Source: Bacteroidota bacterium
GTDB lineage: Bacteria; Bacteroidota; Bacteroidia; Chitinophagales; Chitinophagaceae
DNA length: 6,612 nucleotides
Direction of reading: 5' to 3'
Assembly: GCA_028877045.1 (NCBI GenBank)
Contig: JAGWPQ010000309.1
Coordinates: 1 to 6,612 of the forward strand
Shown: piece by piece, positions 1-6,612 of the stretch
Position numbering within the stretch: position 1 is the first letter of the stretch
Layout: every line of letters begins with the position of its first letter
The notes under the pieces: model-generated
Told to the model about the DNA's origin: nothing
Database searches by the model: none
Seen by the model: the letters and a program-made list of their open reading frames with translations, nothing else
Made by a program: the position numbers and the translations under genes

Positions 1-19
1 GCTTCATAAACAATGCACG

Positions 20-775
20 ATGCAGTTGAATAACAGTAAATATTCTTTATTATTTTTTTTCTTTTTTGTTTTTGCATCGTGTGCGAAACATGCAGATAAT
101 AATTCTGTGCCTGTTGTACCTCCAACCGGCGATACTATTTCGGCCGTTAAATTTTTTAATGTTGTTGATCAGGGTAAACTGAAAATAAAAGTAAACGGGA
201 AAATAATTCTGGATTCGTTGGCACAATATTATCCTTCCGATTATCTTACTGTAAATAAGGATAGTAATAGTATGCAGATACTAAAACCCGGTATTGTTGA
301 CACCCCGGTAGTGAATATCAATTTTGAAGTAATGAAAGGCCGAAAATATTCTTGTTATGTTTATAAAATAGGGTTCGACTGGAAAGTGAATTTTGTGAAA
401 GATGATCTTACCCCGCCCGATTCGGGTTATGCAGGGATCAGGATATTGGATTTCAGGACACAGGCGCAAACCGATTTTGTGGACGTTAATTTATTTTCGC
501 TAGGATTTACAACGTATTCGGGTGTGTATCCGTTTATTTACAGGCATTTTCTTGATCATACTTCATTCGATTTTTTAACAGCATTTACTAGAGTATTGGC
601 CAGACCCGATTATAATATTGTTGTGTTTAACAACAATTTTAATTTGGCTGCGAGATCGAATATCAATCTTGCCTCATCAAAATTATACAGCATCATTTTG
701 ATGACTCCTCAGGAGATCACAGCTGATACCGCTGCTATCAGACATATATTCCCCGATGTGCAACAGCACAATTAA
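20..775 (+). CDS. DUF4397-like outer-membrane/periplasmic lipoprotein
   Basis: Small predicted lipoprotein of 251 residues; its role is unknown. The N-terminus is a lipoprotein signal peptide: Lys7, a phenylalanine-rich hydrophobic stretch (residues 10-18) and a lipobox F-A-S-C with Cys21 as the lipidated residue. A disordered Pro/Val linker follows (about 22-40). The body looks like two DUF4397-type beta-sandwich halves: residues 41-118 (AVKFFNVVD, VNGKIILDSL, SDYLTV) and 137-231 (GYAGIRILDF, DFVDVNL, LYSIILM), joined by a DDLTPPDSG linker typical of Bacteroidota DUF4397 lipoproteins. The family assignment is from motif memory and the second half is divergent. The frame is open to the left edge, but the ATG at 20 places the signal peptide correctly, so I chose it. 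A clear lipoprotein export signal (acidic run just after the Cys) is not seen, so surface versus periplasmic location is open. The next gene lies 93 bases downstream and seems to have its own promoter. Confidence 0.75.
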   Translation: MQLNNSKYSLLFFFFFVFASCAKHADNNSVPVVPPTGDTISAVKFFNVVDQGKLKIKVNGKIILDSLAQYYPSDYLTVNKDSNSMQILKPGIVDTPVVNINFEVMKGRKYSCYVYKIGFDWKVNFVKDDLTPPDSGYAGIRILDFRTQAQTDFVDVNLFSLGFTTYSGVYPFIYRHFLDHTSFDFLTAFTRVLARPDYNIVVFNNNFNLAARSNINLASSKLYSIILMTPQEITADTAAIRHIFPDVQQHN

Positions 776-808
776 AGATTAGTTTATAAAATATCTGTTA
801 GGTTTTAG

Positions 809-846
809 TTTGATAAAAATAGCTTTTGCTTTTTTACATACATTTG
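809..846 (+). promoter_or_regulatory. Candidate Bacteroidota-type promoter for the aminotransferase gene
   Basis: TACATTTG at 839-846 matches the Bacteroidota -7 consensus TAnnTTTG exactly. A TTTG at 809-812 could be the -33 element, but the 26-base spacing is longer than usual, so the upstream half is weak. Transcription would begin near 850-853, giving a leader of under 20 bases. The start codon at 869 is preceded by an A-rich stretch (ATTAAAGTA) and not by a Shine-Dalgarno sequence, as is normal in this phylum. This is inference from consensus only. Confidence 0.4.
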
Positions 847-868
847 CACGCATTTTAAAATTAAAGTA

Positions 869-2065
869 ATGAGCACGCAACTATCTTCATTGTTGAATCG
901 TTTCAGCGAACCTGAAACTTTGAAAATGGCAAAACTCGGAAGAGAATTAAGAGCCAAAGGAATTGATGTAATTGATCTAAGTCTTGGTGAGCCTGACTTT
1001 GATACACCACAGCACATCAAGGATGCAGCCATCAAGGCTATCAATGATAACTGGAGCCACTACACGCCGGTATCGGGTTATCCTGATTTAAGAGAAGCAG
1101 TTTGTACCAAGTTGAAGCGTGATAATAATCTTGATTATAAACCCGAAAATATTGTTACCTCAACGGGTGCAAAACAAAGTTTAGCCAATGTTATTTTAGC
1201 ATTGGTTGATGATGGTGATGAAGTAATTATCCCAACACCATATTGGGTGACTTATTCCGAGCTGGTAAAAATTGCACGCGGTAAAGTGGTAGAAATAAGA
1301 AGCACTGTTGAAAATGGTTTTAAAATAACAGCACCAGAATTAGAAGCTGCTATCACCGATAAAACCAAAGTATTTTTATTCTCATCACCATGCAATCCTT
1401 CAGGTGCAGTGTACAGCAAAGCCGAATTGGAAAGTCTGGTAACCGTGTTCAGAAAATATCCGAACATCACTATTTTAGCTGATGAAATTTACGAATACAT
1501 CAACTTCGTTGGTAAACACGAAAGCATTGCACAGTTCAATGATATTAAAGACCGTGTGGTGATCATCAACGGATTAAGTAAAGGCTTCGCCATGACCGGC
1601 TGGCGTTTGGGTTATATCGCCGCAAATACAGATATAGCAAAGGCTTGTGAAAAATTGCAGGGCCAATTTACCAGCGGTACAAACTCGATCACACAAAAAG
1701 CTGCTGTGGTTGCACTGACCGGTGATCTGAAACCTTCTATCGAAATGACAGAAGAGTTTACAAGAAGAAGAAAAAAGACTTTAGCGCTTGTAAAAAATAT
1801 TCCGCATATAAAATGTTACGAACCTGAAGGCGCATTTTATATTTTTCCTGATGTAAGTTATTATTACGGAAAATCAGATGGCAACGAAACCATTAAAAAC
1901 GCGGCCGATCTGAGCATGTATTTATTGAATACAGCGCATGTGTCTTCTGTTATGGGCGACGCATTTGGCGAACCTAATTGTGTTCGTTTTTCTTTTGCCA
2001 ACAGCATGACCAATATTGAAAGAGCCTGGGCAAGAATTTCGGAAGCATTGGCCAAGTTGAAATAA
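869..2065 (+). CDS. Pyridoxal-phosphate-dependent aspartate aminotransferase (class I, subgroup Ib type)
   Basis: Complete 398-residue cytosolic aminotransferase of fold type I, probably transferring the amino group between aspartate and 2-oxoglutarate (oxaloacetate/glutamate), possibly also acting on other amino acids. Family motifs occur in order: SLGEPDFDTP (38-47) at the N-terminal substrate loop; STGAKQ (98-103) at the cofactor phosphate loop; PYWVTY (124-129) with the ring-stacking aromatic Trp126; NPSG (176-179) with Asn176; DEIYEY (205-210) with Asp205 for the pyridine nitrogen and Tyr208; SKGFAMTGWRLGY (237-249) with Lys238 as the Schiff-base lysine and Arg246 at the phosphate; and Arg373 in VRFSFA for the substrate alpha-carboxylate. 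Lys102 in GAKQ aligns with the lysine that reads the acidic side chain in the Thermus-type aspartate aminotransferases, which favours aspartate over neutral substrates; that step is inference. Length is usual for the family and no key residue is missing. It appears monocistronic, ending in the stem-loop at 2150-2184. Confidence 0.93.
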   Translation: MSTQLSSLLNRFSEPETLKMAKLGRELRAKGIDVIDLSLGEPDFDTPQHIKDAAIKAINDNWSHYTPVSGYPDLREAVCTKLKRDNNLDYKPENIVTSTGAKQSLANVILALVDDGDEVIIPTPYWVTYSELVKIARGKVVEIRSTVENGFKITAPELEAAITDKTKVFLFSSPCNPSGAVYSKAELESLVTVFRKYPNITILADEIYEYINFVGKHESIAQFNDIKDRVVIINGLSKGFAMTGWRLGYIAANTDIAKACEKLQGQFTSGTNSITQKAAVVALTGDLKPSIEMTEEFTRRRKKTLALVKNIPHIKCYEPEGAFYIFPDVSYYYGKSDGNETIKNAADLSMYLLNTAHVSSVMGDAFGEPNCVRFSFANSMTNIERAWARISEALAKLK

Positions 2066-2149
2066 TTTTTTTATGTAGCGGGCAGAAGTATTTCAATAAT
2101 GCTGCAGTTGCGTCGCACCCTTCAACGTTCTTATCAATGTGCATCAAAT
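2066..2149. other. Convergent intergenic segment, possible small dispersed (REP-like) repeat
   Basis: This stretch lies between the aminotransferase stop and the shared terminator and shows no credible gene. It contains an imperfect palindrome (2082-2092 against 2095-2105, 9 of 11 positions pairing), then a more GC-rich core with the odd-centred dyad TGCG-T-CGCA (2109-2117). The composition differs from the AT-rich flanks. My impression that the motif around GTTGCGTCGCACCC recurs between genes in other Bacteroidota is from memory and untested. Confidence 0.25.
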
Positions 2150-2184
2150 AAAACCTCCGATGTTTTTTTAACATCGGAGGTTTT
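2150..2184. terminator. Bidirectional intrinsic terminator between convergent genes
   Basis: A perfect 15-bp inverted repeat (2150-2164 with 2170-2184) closes a 5-base all-T loop. On the plus strand the stem runs straight into TTTTTGTTTT (2181-2190), a good U-tract for ending the aminotransferase transcript. On the minus strand the other side reads TTTTATTT, a weaker U-rich tail that would serve the surface-protein/PorP operon, whose last stop codon is at 2220-2222. Its position between two converging stop codons supports a shared, two-way role. Confidence 0.9.
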
Positions 2185-2219
2185 TGTTTTGAATATTCAG
2201 CAAGAAATAATTTATTCAA

Positions 2220-3245
2220 CTAAAAATTCACACACTTTACTTTTTGTAATGCTTCGTTGGTAACCGTTAAAAAACCTTTGTAGACAGCCGTAAATTCGAA
2301 ACCGCCTCGATAATTAGAGGCAACGATCAGTTTCGAAATATTTACATCGTAACTAAGCCCTACACTGTAATGTTGAAAATCCATTTTTATTACCGGAATG
2401 AATGAATCGTTCCATCTTACAAACGAACCAAAATATATGGTGTAAGGATCTGTATCGTAATAGTTTTGAACATCCATACCATATAAAGCGCCCACTAATA
2501 ATTGTCTGCCGCCATTCTGTGCAAAATAATCAGCATAACCAATAATCCTGCTTCGCTCATCCAAAGGATAATTAATGCCAAAGTTGAGTGTATATTTTTC
2601 AGGAAGGTTATATGTTGAGATGCCGGTTGTAGTTTTAATAGCGGGACGATTAAAATGCGATAACGCAGCACCTATATAAATGTGTCCGTTGTCGGCAAAA
2701 TTCGTACTCAAGGCAACACCGGTTGATACATCAAAATAAGAATACCCTGTTGCTTTTAATGGTTGTGATGATGTATTGGATGAAACAGTGCCATTTTGGT
2801 ACTGATCACCAAAAATCGCGAGTGTTTGATCGAACTGGCTGTTCACAAGCCCGCCAATAAAAGCTACCGATAAATAAGTATCGTTCTCGGTATTTAACGA
2901 TTTATGAAAACAAATTGCTGGCAGCAATTGTGTTCTCCGTAAACGAATATCACCTGCTGCATCAACAGTTAGTTGCGTACCTAAAGTGAAGACATCTTTA
3001 TTTTTTGAAGCGGGTAATTTATATTCGGCACTAAGTGATGTTGTGCGAAAAGGAACCGTAACACTTTCCCATTGATCGCGATACGCCGTCGATATCCGCA
3101 TGTCGCCCGTGAAAACGCCTGCCAGTGCAGGGTTTCGCAACAAAGGCTGTTCATAGAACTGTGAATAGGTCAGGTCCTGTGCAGCCATTTTTTCTGCCGG
3201 TATCAGCACAACAAAATACAATAATATCGTATAAAATTTATTCAT
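2220..3245 (-). CDS. PorP/SprF-family type IX secretion outer-membrane protein
   Basis: Complete 341-residue predicted outer-membrane beta-barrel of the PorP/SprF family. Members work with the type IX secretion system: PorP is part of the Porphyromonas machinery, and SprF is needed to secrete and display the gliding adhesin SprB. A Sec signal peptide spans residues 1-22 (hydrophobic 6-16, likely cleavage after Met-Ala-Ala, before Gln-Asp). The mature N-terminus carries the family signature: YSQFYEQPLLRNPALAG (27-43) followed by a YRDQW box (55-59). Alternating amphipathic strands follow to the end, with a last strand near GGFEFTAVYKG (314-324) and a short tail ending Cys-Val-Asn-Phe. Length is typical of the family. 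The ATG is one base after the stop of the upstream surface-protein gene (TAA-G-ATG on the minus strand), so the two are almost certainly co-transcribed and probably translationally coupled. This copy is most likely the dedicated partner of that cargo rather than the core machinery PorP; the partner role is inferred from context. Confidence 0.9.
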   Translation of the reverse strand: MNKFYTILLYFVVLIPAEKMAAQDLTYSQFYEQPLLRNPALAGVFTGDMRISTAYRDQWESVTVPFRTTSLSAEYKLPASKNKDVFTLGTQLTVDAAGDIRLRRTQLLPAICFHKSLNTENDTYLSVAFIGGLVNSQFDQTLAIFGDQYQNGTVSSNTSSQPLKATGYSYFDVSTGVALSTNFADNGHIYIGAALSHFNRPAIKTTTGISTYNLPEKYTLNFGINYPLDERSRIIGYADYFAQNGGRQLLVGALYGMDVQNYYDTDPYTIYFGSFVRWNDSFIPVIKMDFQHYSVGLSYDVNISKLIVASNYRGGFEFTAVYKGFLTVTNEALQKVKCVNF

Positions 3246-3246
3246 C

Positions 3247-6200
3247 TTATTTTATCAAACCAACATTACCTTTAAATACTGCAGGATAACCCGCTTCGCA
3301 CACTACTTCGCATATATAAACAAAAACATCCGAAGCTGCAGGTTTACCTCTTACGGTTCCATCCCATGCGCAGGAAGGATCGCCCGGCATGAAATTGGTT
3401 CGTTCAAAAACCAATTCACCCCAACGGTTGAATATCCTGAAACTTTTTATTGTTTTAATGCCTCTTCCCTGCACCATTAATTTATCGTTGATACCATCAC
3501 CATCCGGTGTGAAAGCATTAGGTACAAATATTTCTGATTCGGGACAAAATACTTTTATACAAACTGTATCGGTAGCGGCACAATTATAAACATTGGTAGC
3601 ATTACAAATAATGCAAACATCTTTTTTTACTGCCAGTGTCGGTGTTTCACAATTGATGCAGGAGAGATCGTTACTTCCCTGCCAACTCCAACTGTTAATA
3701 TCTGTTCCGCTGTATCGGGGATTGAATTGATAGGTATCACCCGATTGCAAAACAGTATCCAATCCAATATTTATTGTTGTTGGTTTACCAACAGATATTT
3801 TTATTTCGGCTGTATCGGTAAAACAATTGTAATCATCTTTACCGATAACATGATAAGTGATGTCCTGCAAGGGCCTTGCTGTTGTTAATGCCGTTGTTGT
3901 ACTGCTTAAATAATCGGAAGGATACCATTTGTAATTTTTTGCTCCGTTTGCATACAAAGATTTTGTTGTGCCGATGCAAATAGAATCCGAAGGAGTGGCA
4001 TTCATAACAAAAGGCTGGATTACCTGCACGCTGGTGGTTTTAATATCCGAACAACCATATTGGCTGTAACCAATTACCTGGTACGATGTGTTAACTGTTG
4101 GCTGAACTGTTGCGGTTGTACAGCCGCTGCAAATGATATTATTGTTCGCATCTTTCCAGATATAATTATTATTCCCCGTAACATTTAATGCAACCGAATC
4201 GCCGCGGCAAATAGTATTTGCTCCGCTGAGCGTAAAGGTTGGAGCGGGGTGTACCGTAATTTGATGATAAGCAGAATCATAACATTTATTAACAGTACTT
4301 ACGATGAATTTCACGCCATAGCTTCCATCTGTATAATACATTATTTTTCCAACACTGTCCTGCGATGTTACACCATTTCCGAAATCCCAGAAACGATAAG
4401 CGATCGAATCACTCGATACAACCGTCGCATCAAAATTCAGCAATTCTTGTTTGCAGGCATCGCCGATTGCATCAATATCTGCAACAGGATATTCATAGAT
4501 CTTAACGTTGTAATCTGCCTTCACACTATCGGAGCAGCCATTGCTATTCCTGATCACTAATTTTGTTGTGTTGTTTCCTTTAACAGAAAAGTCTTTACTC
4601 ATATTCTTCTGGTGAAGGCTGTCTTTGTTATTAGTGATCCATGTCCACGACCCGATACCAAATAATGAACCACTGGAATCTTTGAAATTATATGTTGTTT
4701 TTCCGCAATTATAAACTGATGATAAAATAAAATCGGCTTTTAATTCTTCTACTTTAACTGTATCTTTTTCTATAACCGGAATGCTGCATCCAAGTTTGCT
4801 TTTTAAAATTGCAGTCGCAAAATAAATACCGCCTTTTGTATAACTATGTGTTGTGTTGCTTGCAGTGGTTATAGCAGCATTACCATCGCCAAAATTCCAT
4901 TGAATCGAATCTGTATTATTAACATTTGCTGCAAAATTTATCTGATTAGAAATACAGTTTATCAGATGATGTGATTGCAACAAACCTGTCGGTGCTTTCA
5001 CAACGATATTTACTGTATCGGATGCTGATGAACAAATGTTATTGGAACTCACCCATGCAAAAACATAATTGCCGTTTGATATCTTAGTTACAACTGCATT
5101 TGGTGCATGTGTATCCGAGAATGAAACATTGCTTGGTCCCGAAATCTGGTACCATGTTCCTGTTCCGCTTGTGATAATATTACCATTTAATTGAATGGAA
5201 TCTTGTTGACATATTACTCTGTCCTTACCTGCTTTAGGTATAGTTACAACAGGATATACGATTGCAAAAGCCGAATCAGTTGCACTGCTGCAATTATTAT
5301 TGCTGATAGCTGTTATTGTATATTTAACTACTGAAATTTCTTCAGGTTCATTATTGACTAATTTATCGGTGATGGCATTGGTAATGATTGGAATTGAATC
5401 GTTGGTATTGCCCGAAATTCCTCCCTCGATAGTAGATGAAGTCCATGTGAATTTTGTTACCGGTAAGGAACTGTTTAATGTAAGATTGATGGTATGGCCT
5501 GTACAAATTGTATCGTTCTTTGGATTGATCGAAAGGTTTTGAGCTGCAATTATGATTATATTTTTAGAAACAGAAGCAGAACAACCAAAACGATTGGTAA
5601 CTGAATAATTGGCTGTAAATATTCCGGAAGAAATAATATGTACGGATCCGGTTGAATCGATCGTTGCTATGGAACTATTGCTGCTGCTCCATTTGCCGCC
5701 GATGGTAGAATCACTCAGACCAAGTTCTGCATTCGAACAAACAGAGCTATTGCCCATGATAGGGGTTACAACCGGAAGTTGATTTACATAAATATTTTTT
5801 GTGATTGAAGCAGAACAACCCAATGCATTAGTGAAAGAATAAGTGATGATAATATTGCCTGAACTAATGCCACTTACCAAACCATTATTATTAATTGTTG
5901 CAATCGAATTATTACTGCTGGTCCATATCCCGCCAGCAGTTGAGTTAGTTAATTGTAAAGTTTGACCAATACAAACAGTTGAATCGCCTGAGATATTATT
6001 TAAAACAACAGCATTAACAGTAACTATTGCAGAAGCAGCAACAGGCACATTACAACCTGAACTGACAGTATAAGTGATCGTTGCAGTACCCGCACTGATA
6101 GCAGTCACAAGACCCGTAGCAGCATTAACAGTAGCAATAGCAGTATTACTTGAAGACCATGTTCCGCCTGCATCACCTGTGGAAGAATAAGTAGCAGATG

Positions 6201-6612
6201 AACCGATACACAAAGGACTTGTACCACTTACAGTACCTGCATTAGCATTAGGGTTAACGGTAACAGAAGCAGAAGCAGTAACAGGAGCATTACAACCGCT
6301 ACTTACAGTATAAGTAATGGTTGCAGTACCTGCAGATACAGCAGTCACTACACCTGTAGCAGCATTAACGGAAGCCACAGCAGTATTGCTTGAAGACCAT
6401 GTTCCACCAATATCACCATTACTTGAATAAGTAGCCGAAGCACCGATACACAAAGGACTTGTACCACTTACAACACCTGCATTAGCATTAGGATTAACAG
6501 TAACTATTGCCGAAGCAGTAACAGGACTGTTGCAACCGCTACTTACAGTATAAGTAATGGTTGCATTACCGGCAGACACAGCAGTCACTAATCCTGTGGA
6601 AGCATTTACAGA
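3247..6612 (-). CDS. Large T9SS-secreted surface protein with Big_2/PKD-like repeats and type-B C-terminal sorting domain (5'-partial)
   Basis: The C-terminal 1121 residues of a larger protein; the frame is open to the right edge and the true start and signal peptide lie outside. From the N-terminal side: the end of one Ig-like Big_2-type unit (6499-6612); two near-identical 80-residue units (6259-6498, 6019-6258); two diverged units (5788-6018, 5548-5787); a PKD-like domain (about 5250-5547) with NPKNDTIC and a C-terminal YTITA; a domain opening AGKDRVIC (about 4993-5247); PKD or PKD-like domains (about 4745-4990 with WNFGDG, 4490-4744, and 4241-4488 with WDFGNG); two domains with SGANTIC/CSGC and SDSIC (about 3782-4239); a cysteine-rich linker domain (3541-3781); and the gliding-motility-associated CHU_C domain (3250-3540, residues 1025-1121) with FVPNAFTPDGDGINDKL, FRIFNRWGELVFE, WDGT and terminal GNVGLIK. 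That domain is a type-B T9SS sorting signal, so the protein is exported to the cell surface or medium. An adhesin or matrix role is likely from the architecture; no enzyme domain is seen. PorP/SprF follows after one base. Confidence 0.92.
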   Translation of the reverse strand, partial: SVNASTGLVTAVSAGNATITYTVSSGCNSPVTASAIVTVNPNANAGVVSGTSPLCIGASATYSSNGDIGGTWSSSNTAVASVNAATGVVTAVSAGTATITYTVSSGCNAPVTASASVTVNPNANAGTVSGTSPLCIGSSATYSSTGDAGGTWSSSNTAIATVNAATGLVTAISAGTATITYTVSSGCNVPVAASAIVTVNAVVLNNISGDSTVCIGQTLQLTNSTAGGIWTSSNNSIATINNNGLVSGISSGNIIITYSFTNALGCSASITKNIYVNQLPVVTPIMGNSSVCSNAELGLSDSTIGGKWSSSNSSIATIDSTGSVHIISSGIFTANYSVTNRFGCSASVSKNIIIIAAQNLSINPKNDTICTGHTINLTLNSSLPVTKFTWTSSTIEGGISGNTNDSIPIITNAITDKLVNNEPEEISVVKYTITAISNNNCSSATDSAFAIVYPVVTIPKAGKDRVICQQDSIQLNGNIITSGTGTWYQISGPSNVSFSDTHAPNAVVTKISNGNYVFAWVSSNNICSSASDTVNIVVKAPTGLLQSHHLINCISNQINFAANVNNTDSIQWNFGDGNAAITTASNTTHSYTKGGIYFATAILKSKLGCSIPVIEKDTVKVEELKADFILSSVYNCGKTTYNFKDSSGSLFGIGSWTWITNNKDSLHQKNMSKDFSVKGNNTTKLVIRNSNGCSDSVKADYNVKIYEYPVADIDAIGDACKQELLNFDATVVSSDSIAYRFWDFGNGVTSQDSVGKIMYYTDGSYGVKFIVSTVNKCYDSAYHQITVHPAPTFTLSGANTICRGDSVALNVTGNNNYIWKDANNNIICSGCTTATVQPTVNTSYQVIGYSQYGCSDIKTTSVQVIQPFVMNATPSDSICIGTTKSLYANGAKNYKWYPSDYLSSTTTALTTARPLQDITYHVIGKDDYNCFTDTAEIKISVGKPTTINIGLDTVLQSGDTYQFNPRYSGTDINSWSWQGSNDLSCINCETPTLAVKKDVCIICNATNVYNCAATDTVCIKVFCPESEIFVPNAFTPDGDGINDKLMVQGRGIKTIKSFRIFNRWGELVFERTNFMPGDPSCAWDGTVRGKPAASDVFVYICEVVCEAGYPAVFKGNVGLIK
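3250..3540 (-). other. Type-B T9SS C-terminal sorting domain (gliding-motility-associated CHU_C)
   Basis: This 97-residue coding segment holds all hallmarks of the CHU_C / gliding-motility-associated C-terminal family: FVPNAFTPDGDGIND, the FNRWGELVFE strand, a WDGT turn, a DVFVYICEV strand and the terminal GNVGLIK. In this phylum such domains direct large proteins through the type IX system, and type-B domains commonly depend on a PorP/SprF-like partner encoded beside them. Three cysteines inside the domain (in SCAWD and ICEVVCE) are a local peculiarity. Confidence 0.92.
6019..6612 (-). repeat. 240-bp in-frame tandem repeat array (Big_2-type units), continuing past the window edge
   Basis: Two complete 240-bp units (6259-6498 and 6019-6258) and the 3' part of a third (6499-6612) encode 80-residue units beginning VNPNANAG, with the order SGTSPLCIG, GGTWSSSNTA, VNAATG, TAVSAGTATITYTVSSGC. 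By hand alignment the two full units differ at about 43 of 240 bases (about 82% identity) with no gaps; a 31-base block (6442-6472 and 6202-6232) is identical. The two units nearer the C-terminus (5788-6018 and 5548-5787) are clearly related in protein but much more diverged and shorter or shifted in places. The pattern fits recent duplication or gene conversion on the right side of the array. Confidence 0.9.

Noticed and set aside
13..33. Six-codon frame overlapping the start of the lipoprotein gene (ATG at 13, stop at 31-33)
   Set aside because: It is too short to support as a leader peptide and its own upstream region is missing.
805..1044. Leftward 79-codon frame across the aminotransferase promoter and start
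   Set aside because: It is antisense to the conserved N-terminus of the aminotransferase and has no supporting features.
1974..2219. 81-codon leftward reading frame between the PorP stop and the aminotransferase 3' end
   Set aside because: It starts with TTG, runs through the terminator hairpin and lies antisense to conserved aminotransferase codons; the peptide has no recognisable features.
4249..4560. 103-codon rightward reading frame opposite the surface-protein gene
   Set aside because: It is antisense to PKD domain coding sequence with clear protein-level conservation; no start signal or family resemblance was seen.
6586..6588. GTG codon as a possible start of the surface-protein gene
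   Set aside because: The frame continues to the window edge with more repeat sequence (SVNASTGL before it), and the codon sits in the middle of a Big_2-type unit, so it is an internal valine.
6019..6612. Tandem repeats as a CRISPR array
   Set aside because: The period is 240 bp, the units are in frame, and they encode an Ig-like domain; there are no short repeats with unique spacers.

Overview
The window is ordinary chromosome from a member of the Bacteroidota. The grounds are an AT-rich genome without Shine-Dalgarno leaders, a TAnnTTTG-type promoter element, a lipoprotein with a DUF4397-like body, and a type IX secretion (T9SS) cargo protein with a gliding-motility-associated C-terminal domain next to a PorP/SprF-family gene. 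A Chitinophagales, Sphingobacteriales or Flavobacteriales host would fit; the genus cannot be told from the sequence alone.

Layout. The left part (1-2065) is read rightwards: a small lipoprotein gene whose upstream region lies off the window, a 93-base AT-rich gap with a likely promoter, then a complete class I aspartate/aromatic-type aminotransferase gene. The right part (2220-6612) is read leftwards: a very long surface-protein gene that enters from the right edge (its start is missing), followed after one base by a PorP/SprF gene. The two convergent blocks meet at 2066-2219, which holds a strong stem-loop placed to stop transcription from both sides and about 85 bases of unexplained sequence that may be a small dispersed repeat.

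How the genes work together. The surface protein and the PorP/SprF protein look like a dedicated pair. The first is a chain of Ig-like (Big_2-type) and PKD-like beta-sandwich domains ending in a T9SS type-B sorting domain. The second is an outer-membrane beta-barrel of the family that helps secrete or hold such cargo, as SprF does for the gliding adhesin SprB. The lipoprotein and the aminotransferase (amino-acid metabolism) have no visible link to this pair. The cargo gene carries a 240-bp in-frame tandem repeat array that runs off the right edge. I found no mobile element, CRISPR array, RNA gene or clearly new system; the most interesting items are the cargo/PorP pair, the repeat array and the cysteine pattern of the cargo protein.
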